Source: Maratus speciosus (taxonomy: Eukaryota; Arthropoda; Arachnida; Araneae; Salticidae). Taken from it: a stretch of 64,000 nucleotides of DNA. The position numbers and the translations under genes were made by a program. The notes beneath the pieces were generated by a model that was not told the origin of the DNA, did no database searches, and saw only the letters and a program-made list of their open reading frames with translations. The stretch covers positions 75,846,974 to 75,910,973 of the forward strand of contig OZ010796.1 of NCBI GenBank assembly GCA_963932465.1. The letters run 5' to 3'. This document shows positions 56,271-64,000 of the stretch, piece after piece (the first letter of the stretch is position 1; every line of letters starts with the position of its first letter).

Positions 56271-56758
56271 TTAGGTTGGTAAGAAAGTCTTGCAATACCT
56301 TTTGAAATATTTTTTCAAATGACGAAGTTTGAGAATATTCAAGAGTAGTAAACGCAAGACTAGTCTAGAACCTTCCATGCTGCAGGGTATAAAAGAGATT
56401 CAGTTGTTCCGTGCAGGCAGTATGAGCAACAATAGATCAAAGGACACTTTGAGCGATTGATTATTACGAGTTCTTGCAAGTGCCACAGCAGCTAATGTGT
56501 GCAGCGCGTTCAAGGCTGACATAGTTCATTATTCAACGGTATCCCGTTTGTATCAGCATTTTTGTTCTGGTGATAGTATATCTTTAGGAGTCGAATCTAG
56601 GTATGGCAGGAAGTCAAGTGTAGATGATGAAGAGAACTGCAATATAGATGTTAGAGTTATAGATGCAGAGGCATCCTACATTACTGTATAATCTTTTGTT
56701 GTTAAAATAAAATGTTTTTACACGTGCTATGTGTTTCAAGACTTTCTTACCAACCTAA
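56271..56758 (+). mobile_element. Internally deleted mariner, 488 bp, TA-flanked
   Basis: The ends TTAGGTTGGTAAGAAAGTCT and TTAGGTTGGTAAGAAAGTCT (inverse of the right end) match over 20 bp and are flanked by TA (56269-56270 and 56759-56760). A full mariner of this type is about 1.3 kb, so roughly 0.8 kb of the transposase is missing. It is non-autonomous. Confidence 0.93.
56427..56691 (+). pseudogene. Remnant mariner transposase, N-terminus joined to C-terminus
   Basis: From ATG at 56427 one frame reads MSNNRSKDTLSD, a stop, then LLRVLASATAANVCSAFKAD (allowing the start of the DNA-binding region), VSRLYQHFCSGD and a linker like RYGRKSSVDDE. It then jumps to the usual end VRVIDAEASYITV before TAA. 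The DD34D core is gone, but the deletion kept the frame. One in-frame stop lies near 56457. Confidence 0.85.
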
Positions 56759-56760
56759 TA

Positions 56761-57229
56761 GTTGCATTTCAGTCTATTTATTATGCCTTGATCCATTGAC
56801 TGGATTAGTGATGTAGTATTAGGTGGCAAAAATAATGTTACATTAGGGGCAGTAAGTAAATTCTGATTGTGCATGGCAATTATCAATCAATGACAAAATT
56901 TTGCTTTAGGTAGACCATTTTTACAACAGTGCTCCTGAGCTTCGTTCAGCTTAAAATGTCCTTCCAGTCAGCATAATTTTTCATTAACATCCATTTTAAC
57001 AGTTGGTTTCAATTTACAGCCCCCCTGTCTTTCAGCTTCTTAAAGCACTTATAACTTAACATCATCTCAAAATTAACTCCTAACAGTCCTCACTAATAGG
57101 GCAAAAAAATGTGGCCCATAAACTATGCTTGCCATAACATGGCTAACGTAACACATTTACCTTATTTTAAAATTAACATCTGAAAAAAATGCAAGATGGT
57201 GTAAGAATTTCTTAAAGCGATGACAAAAG
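56761..57229. other. Non-coding stretch, nothing recognised
   Basis: AT-rich DNA between the mariner remnant and the candidate 3' UTR. No reading frame, repeat or inverted end is supported. Confidence 0.5.
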
Positions 57230-57542
57230 TTTAAAATGGTAATTATCATTTATTAAAAAATTAAACTAATATTAAACATAACCAAAATCTAAGAGCCCTA
57301 CTACAGCTAAACATACTTTCTCTATAAAAATGTCAGGTAACTCCTGAAACATGACAATTATTCATCGTAAGAACATAACAGGGAAAGCATGCATGCAAGC
57401 CAGCATAACCATCTGTAAAGGGAACACGTATATATATTCATCTAGAAAAAAGATATTTGCATAAAACACATGAAATGAAGTCACTTATCTGGATTAGTCA
57501 TGGTGCAGCCTATGTCATGCATCTGCAAACCTCCAGCACCAC
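57230..57542 (-). CDS. Candidate last exon and 3' UTR of an unidentified gene
   Basis: On the minus strand, acceptor TTTTGATTGCTTATAG precedes 62 bp of open frame (two bases plus 20 codons) ending in TGA at 57481-57483. The peptide is GAGGLQMHDIGCTMTNPDK. An AATAAA signal lies about 230 bp downstream on that strand (plus 57249-57254). The peptide looks like an ordered protein tail, but no family is recognised and no earlier exon was found up to 58.3 kb. Chance remains possible for so short a frame. Confidence 0.3.
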
Positions 57543-57854
57543 CTATAAGCAATCAAAATGGAAGTTTTCCTCTCATAAACAACCACAAAACATCTAAACT
57601 TGAATGCCAGAGAATCTTGTAAACAAGCCAGCAATGGTGTAAAAATAACAAGTGTTCTCTGTGATAGGGTGAATGGGTTATGTCAAGGGTATAACTTACT
57701 TTTATAAGCAGTTAGGAAGCTAAACTACTTTTAAAATATTAAGAATTTTCATCAGATAATCTATCACCTTGTTGTCAAAATTTAGACATGAGAAATTCAA
57801 ACCAGTGTCATTCAGTACTAAAAAGCCACTTTAGTTACTTTACTTACACTTTAA

Positions 57855-58082
57855 CACGTTCACGCCAGCACGGTGGGTTGCACTCAACCGTCTCAGAGCT
57901 GCAAATTCTCTGGATTTCTGGATACCAGTATTTTAATACAGAAAATATTGTTTTATTTAATTAGAACAATTGGGCGATTTAAAGGAACAACATTTTCTCT
58001 AAAACAATAGTGGTTGTGCAAAAAGCACAACTTGACAACTCTGAGACAGTCAAGTGTGACCCACCGCGCCGGCGTGAACGTG
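57855..58082. mobile_element. PiggyBac-like MITE, 228 bp, TTAA-flanked
   Basis: TTAA lies on both sides (57851-57854 and 58083-58086). The ends CACGTTCACGCCAGCACGGT and CACGTTCACGCCGGCGCGGT (inverse of the right end) continue in similar sequence up to GTCTCAGAG, giving ~45 bp arms around an AT-rich core. The family is distinct from 27268-27783. Confidence 0.88.
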
Positions 58083-58330
58083 TTAAATTACTTTAGTAAT
58101 AGCAAAAAAAAAAAACATTAACCATAAAGCAAAATAAAAACAAAGGGAATTGAGAAGATTAGCTCCAGAGTGATTTACATCTACTTTAACTACTTCAGTA
58201 ATTGTAACAAAGTTTCATAAAGCCATCAATATGTTAAACCAACATGCATTTTATGAAACAAGAAAGATGACCGAAGATCAAAAACACATGTTAGAATTAT
58301 TCCAAGGGATAACTATTCAACATGAAACTA

Positions 58331-59546
58331 CACTGCTGGCCATTAAAATTGCAACACCATGAAAGATTGAAAATACAAAAGAGATATTTATTGTACGTAA
58401 ACAGTATGGAATGAAAGCAAAATGATTAAATTTGTATATAGTTTGGGTTGTAAACAGTTTGGGGGTTTAATTGGTGTGAAAGTGGTAGAAACAGCTGCTC
58501 CCCTGGCAGCTAAAACGGCCCTTACTCGGTTAGGCATGAAGTTGAACTGGGCATGGAGGACTGAAACGGGCAACTCATTCCATGCTGCTTCAAGTCTATG
58601 CCTCATTTCATCAACCGTATTAGCTGAAGAAGGGTGGCGGGATAGCTTCTAAGCAATTCATGACCAGATGTTTTCAATGGGCGAAAGATCTGGAGACCAT
58701 GCAGGTCAGGACAGTAATTGAATACCCAGTGTATCGAGGAAGGTCAGAACCTGACATGCAACATGCAGTCTTGCATTATCTTGCTGGACGATGGTGTTTG
58801 GCGGGCCTCGAAGACAGGGCACAACCACTGGACATAAGATGTCAAAAATGTACTGATCTGTGTTCAATTTACTGTCAATCCAAACTAGAGATGTGCAGGT
58901 CGTGTACCCAATGGCTGCCTAAACCATCCCATCAGGTGCAGGGCCGCTATGCCGATATCGAATGCAAGCAGGCAACAGGTGTTTTTCTTGAAGCCTCCTG
59001 ACACGTATACATCCATCTGAATTGTGCACATAGAACCGGGACTCGTCTAAAAAGATGACATTGTGCCAGTCCTGCATCCAGCTTTGTCGTTCAGTACACC
59101 AGAGTCACTGACTCACTCTATGCTGTATTGTCAGGGAAAGCCGCAGTACTGGTCGCCGTGCTGACAGTCCACACTGCTGCAAATGTCGTCGTCACATTGT
59201 ACGAGCGGATACTGGGCGTGCTGCAAACATGCCCATTTCCTGACTAATGGTCCATGATGTGGTTGTACGGTTTTGCAGTGTCGATCTCACAATATGTCTG
59301 TCTTCTGGGGTGTTAGTCATGGAAGGGCGTCAAGATCCTGCATGCCGTTCAGTATGACTCTCAGCAATCCATTGATTCTATATTTGCATGACAGTGGTTG
59401 GATTTGGATCAGTGCAACGGGCGATATCACGGAACCATAATCCACACTCTCGATAGGCAACGATACTGCCTCTATCGAATTCCAACACTTGGTGGCAAGC
59501 ATTTCATCTTATTATTCGAGGCATAACACGATATTTTGAGAAATTG
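58331..59546 (-). mobile_element. Tc1-like element, one end present, other end lost at the LINE
   Basis: The end at 58331 reads CACTGCTGGCCATTAAAATT and follows TA, typical of Tc1. The transposase runs on the minus strand from ATG at 59522-59524 towards this end. Beyond the start codon only ~20 bp remain before the LINE begins, and the matching second end is not found after the LINE. Confidence 0.85.
58430..59524 (-). pseudogene. Decayed Tc1 transposase (DD34E type)
   Basis: Read with frame changes on the minus strand, nearly the full protein is recognisable: VAYRECGLWFRDIAR (helix-turn-helix start), then DPNPTTVMQI, NVIFLDESRFYVHNSDG (first catalytic Asp), VQQDNARLHVACQ (second Asp) and WSPDLSPIENIWS (the Glu). 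It ends with EAAWNELP and FMPNRVRAVLAARGA. Stops and frameshifts interrupt it many times, so it is inactive. Confidence 0.92.
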
Positions 59547-59615
59547 CCGACCTTACAAAGCCCTTTCCAAATGAGAAATCCACTACATAACTTTTCTTTT
59601 CATGCAGTGCTTCAG

Positions 59616-62600
59616 ATGTCGTTACCTACCGATAAGATACGCATAACAAATAAAATCATTTTTCGTAAGGACAGAGTTTCCAGCAGAGGTGGCAGATTAT
59701 TAGTAGCAGTTAACAACAAAATTCCAGCAATAGATTATTATCTTGACCCTCCCCATACAAATGTAGAAGTCCAAGGTATTAAAATTTGGTGGCATAAAAC
59801 ATGGACTACACTCTTAAACATATATTCTCTACGGCCTTTCCAGGATTGGTCATGGCTTCGAAAAGAAACTAGCAAACTGGATCAATATTGCATAATTATA
59901 GGAGATTTCAATATAAATTTATTAGAGCTTAATACTATCCAAAGGAACAACAGGCTGGAAAAACTTGTGTCCTGGGTTCAAGATTCTAACGGAATTCTTT
60001 TAAATTCGGAAAACCCTACCCGTTACTCCAATAGTCAGCAATCCCTCCTTGATATTAACCTGCTCTCCCATAATATGTATCATAACTTAGAGTATTCTGT
60101 ATTTCCAGATAGTTTCAGGTCGGATCATCATCCTATACAGTTAAAGATCAAATCTCATCAATACAAAGCAGATCTTCCTTTTACTCAAAAGTTTGTTCAG
60201 TGGGAAAAAGTGAATGCAATAATAGAAGAAAAAATCTGAAATAATGAAATAAAAGATTTAAACGAAGCCTACTCTCAAATTCAGATGATTAAAGATCAAC
60301 ATACCATATCCCTCAAGCAACAGCAGACGAAGTTCCCCTCATGGTGGCCTATAAACACTAAAAAGCTAATCGCACAAAAAAGGAGAACATATAACAAAGC
60401 TAGAAATACCTTCAATGTCGAAAAATGGATAGAGTATAAAAAAATAGATGCAAGAATGAAAAAAAGCATAAAAAAAGATAATCAGAACAATTGGAACAAA
60501 ATTACCTCCGACATCAGTAAGGGGGAGAAACTTTTCACAATAATTAAACATTTGAAAAGCAAAAGCTATGAGGTACATAATAGCAATCTCTACTTTAGCG
60601 GTTGTGATATTGATAAGAGTCATCAGGCTAATCTCCTAAGTACAGTTTTTCAAAATAAATTTGTTGATCAGTACATTCCTTATGATATGAGACCGAATAT
60701 AGAAGACAACTTTCAGTTTCTGATGGACGACCTCGATCAAGCAATTAAAAATAGCAAAATAAAAACCCATGGTTATGATGGTATCAATGGCAACTTTTAT
60801 AAAAAAATGAAACTTAGAACTAAACAGTAGATGCTCACAAAATATAACGAAGTTTTGAACATGAGAATCATTCCTAATAATTGGAAAGAGGTCACCATTC
60901 TACCTATTAAAAAACCTGGAAAATCTGCTAATAATCCCCATAATTACAGACCCATTTCCCTCACCGTAGATGCAAAAAAAATTTTTTTTTTAATGCTACT
61001 TCAACACATCTTAGATATATGCATGAAAAAAAATATTTTTCACAAAAATCATTTTGGCTTCATTCCTTTCAAAGATTGCAATCAATTAGTATATAAAATT
61101 TTTCATGATGCTAAACGTGCAAAGCTCTCAAATAAAAAAGGTTTCATTGTTGCTTTTGACATCGAAGGTGCCTATAATAATGTTGTATGGGATGCATTAA
61201 TTTACAAATTAGCACAGTTAGGTATTACAGGGAAGATTCTATACATTCTCAAGACCTTAATAGAAGATCAACAAGCTCGGGTCCTGTGGAGAGGAACCTT
61301 TTCCTCCCCCTTTAAGCTCAATCATGGTCTATTGCAGGGTAGTATACTATCGGCGATTCTTTTTACTATTTATCTGGTGGGCATCTTCGAAAGTTTTGAC
61401 ATAAATATAACATGCGTTATCTATGCTGATGATATTTTTCTCCATGGTTATCATGACAATCTACAATACATCCTTTCACTCATCCAAGACAATATAGATC
61501 AGCTTGTGCAGTGGTTCCATTATTGGGGTCTAACTATCAATCCTTGTAAAAGCAATATCTTACATATCAACACAACAACCGAAATAGACGAACCTATACT
61601 GAAAATTGGTGAACAAGACATATCATCTAAAAAGCATATACGAATCCTAGGATACATCATTAACAATGAGCTAAATAACGTAAATCACATTAGCATGCTA
61701 CAAAACAAAATTAATCTCCAATTAAACTATTTAAAAATTATCGCTACTACAGTGAAGGGAGAAAATACCAAACATCTACTACGTTTATACCATAGCCTTG
61801 GACAAAGTATCCTTGAAGGAAATCCTCGTATTTTATCAGAAGCCACAAAACAAGAGCTGGATAGAATGCAAATCCTACATAAAAAAGGTCTCCGTTGGGC
61901 AACAGGTCTTAATAAATGGCGTCCTATTCCTGTGCTACTCCATGAGAGCAAATCACAAAGATTATATCGGCGCTTAAATTACTTAGCAATTAAGCAGAAT
62001 ATTACAAGTCTCAAATACAAAAAGTATCAAACTAATATCAATCATACAACAATTAGCATTGAAGCTAATAAATTACATCGGTACAACTCCAATGTTAATG
62101 AAATAATTCACTATGAATGGAATACTCAGGATGAAAATAATCATCAGCCATTTTCATGTTTCTGGCATATCGGTACATGCAACATTGACAATGTCATGAT
62201 AGCTAAACATATTAATGGCGCTATCAAAGAATTGGGAAAAAATTATATCATCTTAGCTTCCGATGCTTCCAAAAGTCAATCTGCCGCTACTGTCGGTATC
62301 GTAAACAAAAACATGAATGCAACACAAAGATTTCAAATTCCTCCCATTTATTCACTCTTCACAGCTGAAGCAATTGCGATTTACATTTGTATCAAATTTT
62401 ACACCAGCAACAAAGGCCTCTATCATATATTTACCGATTCTCTGAGTGTAATTTAAGCTTTACGGAATATAAATAAAAAATCTCCAGCGATAATCAGCCA
62501 AATTAAACATCTTATGACACAAAAAGAAAGAGAAAATATTCATATACAAATATGGTGGATACCAGGCCACAGTAATATTAGTGTTAACGAAATAGCTGAT

Positions 62601-63095
62601 AGAATTGCTGCATCCACAAGCGAATTTACCATTAACATTGCCTGGATAGCACCAGAAGACTGGATTCAGACTATCAAGTATAGCACTAACTTAGAGGAAT
62701 TACAAGATTGGGAAACTTATAAGTCTGATAAAAATAGACATTATGGCGGTTACACTGAGGATTATTTTCACCATAAGTTACCTAGATGCAAAGGCACTAT
62801 TTATAGTAGATTTTTAACAAGAACAGTATTAACTAAGGACAGATTGAATAAGTTCAAACGTATGTCAAATTCGAATTGTCGATATTGCACAAATTGTAAA
62901 CAAAATGAAGAACATTTAATTTTCCATTGCCAAATGTTTGCTGGCTCCAGGAACAAACTTTGGAGAAACTTCAATATCCCCCAGGATTGTATTTATGGCG
63001 AACTGATCGAAAGGGCGGCTATGAATAGGACTTTTATGTTACATTTAGCAAAATTTTTAAAGATCATCCATACTGCGTGTCCTACCTACATGTAA
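59616..63095 (+). pseudogene. LINE pol: endonuclease, reverse transcriptase, RNase H
   Basis: One frame runs throughout with only three stops: TGA at 60237, TAG at 60828 and TAA at 62454; no frameshift was found. Endonuclease: RGGRLLVAVN, GDFNINL, SDHHPIQLK. RT: PGKSANNPHNYRPISL, AFDIEGAYNNVVWD, GLLQGSILSAILF, CVIYADDIF. RNase H: ILASDASKSQ, FTAEAIAIYI, FTDSLSVI, WWIPGHSNISVNEIADRIA. The tail has CRYCTNCKQNEEHLIFHC, a Cys/His motif. It would copy its own RNA into DNA at a nick in the chromosome. An RNase H domain in a LINE points to the I/R1/LOA side rather than Jockey. It is inactive as it stands. Confidence 0.93.
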
Positions 63096-63189
63096 GATAA
63101 ATTTCATTTTTGTACCTTTTCTGTGGACGATCCGAGCTTGCAAACCAAGGATATCGTAAAAACTGTTTAAAGATCATGTTAGTATAAAT

Positions 63190-63262
63190 GGCGCTATGCG
63201 CCATATACATTACAAAAGTCTTTCTCATAAAGAGTTTATGAGAAAAAGAAGAAGAAGAAATA
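63190..63262 (+). other. LINE 3' end: two hairpins and GAA tail
   Basis: GGCGC-TAT-GCGCC forms a 5 bp GC stem at 63190-63202. TTTCTCATAAA-GAG-TTTATGAGAAA forms a perfect 11 bp stem with a 3 nt loop at 63221-63245. An A/GAA-rich tail follows. In several LINE families such 3' stem-loops are recognised by the element's own RT. Confidence 0.8.
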
Positions 63263-64000
63263 ACTGAACGAAATTGATGAATTTTGCCTTTGCCATAGCT
63301 GCATGTTTGTTAGCAACTCATGTAATTTTATTATGGCATAGTAGCAATTAGCTACGATAAATGCTAGCAATGTTTCATTAAACTTTATTTAGTTTTTATT
63401 TTAAGTTTGTTTAGTTCAAGCGAAGTTATGCTTGTTGGTTTTTCATCTTGTAAATATCCTCAAGTTATTGTCATCAATAAATAAGTTATTAGAATTTTTC
63501 TGCTTCTTCACTAAGTCTTCCACACAACTTCATGTTATTTTCAGAATTTCACTGATCTCTGCTGTTTAAGATGAAGTTTTAAGCTATTAAATAAAGCAGT
63601 GGTTATGGGCCCACACACATTGAATAACCATTTTTAGTGAAGTTTTGATAAATGCGGAAGTGAAAAAGATGCTTTATATATGTTAATGCTGTATATATGT
63701 TATAAGATGTTTAATATACCTTTTTGAAAAGGATTTAGTGGATATTTTTAAATTAAGGCAAGCTGTGAAAAAAATCATTTAAGTTTTATAAAATTTAAAA
63801 TTGTGTATTTATAGGGGTGACTCTGTTTCGAAAATTTAAGGTCATTAATGTTACGCATCAATTACCTTTTAAGCCTTAATTAAGTAGCCAGGAAAGTTTA
63901 AATAAAGTTTTAAAGTATTTACTTTTGCTATTGATGCACATCTATTTTTCACCTTCTCTTGTTCTTGTTTACATATCCGAAATGACCGGCAGTTTCGTAT
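63263..64000. other. Right-hand flank, nothing recognised
   Basis: AT-rich, with several AATAAA words (for example 63477 and 63591) but no exon, RNA gene or inverted ends that can be supported. Confidence 0.5.

Larger units (their letters stand above)
59547..63262 (+). mobile_element. 5'-truncated non-LTR retrotransposon (LINE), I/R1-like
   Basis: Contains most of the pol frame (endonuclease, RT, RNase H, Cys/His tail), a 3' UTR with two hairpins and a GAA-rich tail (63240-63262). The start of the endonuclease is missing, so the 5' end is truncated, as is usual for LINEs. Exact target duplications are not certain; GAAATTG occurs at ~59540 and ~63270 and is a weak candidate. Confidence 0.9.

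Noticed and set aside
60366..60623. Minus-strand frame within the LINE
   Set aside because: Shadow of the LINE pol frame, hydrophobic because of the A-rich opposite strand.

Overview
The window looks like nuclear DNA of an arthropod. It is very AT-rich, split by introns, and packed with eukaryotic transposons: hAT, Tc1, mariner, pogo/Tigger, piggyBac-type, Ty1/copia and an I/R1-like LINE. Nothing bacterial or viral is seen. The mix would suit an arachnid or a hemipteran, but the sequence does not fix the species. All similarity statements come from reading the sequence by eye; no search was run.

Region 1 (1-26277) is a tandem array of a unit of about 5.53 kb. It enters from the left edge and has four complete units plus a 4.1 kb partial one. 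Each unit holds a ~75 bp minisatellite split by a nested pair of DNA transposons, a second transposon with long inverted ends, and one copy of a 53-codon exon. Diagnostic differences alternate unit by unit (A-B-A-B-A), so the array is a dimeric higher-order repeat of about 11.07 kb. The right end lies inside a short hAT-like element. Only the last exon copy is open; the others share a stop codon.

Region 2 (26.2-34.1 kb) has three short non-autonomous elements and then a complete hAT transposon (27956-33451). It has matching 14 bp ends, a perfect 8 bp target duplication and a two-exon transposase gene of 697 codons with no visible damage. It is the best gene in the window.

Region 3 (34.1-42.3 kb) has a tRNA-Thr-like gene, a decayed copia pol, a small foldback element, a possible exon at 41807-41969, and long stretches where nothing is recognised.

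Region 4 (42.3-53.4 kb) is a large tandem duplication. Copy A (42313-50182) carries a pogo/Tigger insertion and a ~185 bp tandem array. Copy B (50183-53375) lacks both and preserves the exact empty insertion site. Each copy carries about sixty units of a 30 bp minisatellite, within what looks like a mobile element bounded by a 9 bp duplication. An inverted fragment of the same minisatellite follows.

Region 5 (53.4-64 kb) has a LINE fragment, a cluster of a repeated 15 bp motif, an internally deleted mariner, a possible last exon on the minus strand, a piggyBac-like MITE, a decayed Tc1 and a 3.7 kb LINE. The LINE keeps one reading frame interrupted by three stop codons.

No operon-like or pathway relation is seen. 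The two lysine-rich exons (26005-26163 and 41807-41969, plus strand) could belong to one host gene with transposon-filled introns, but that is inference.
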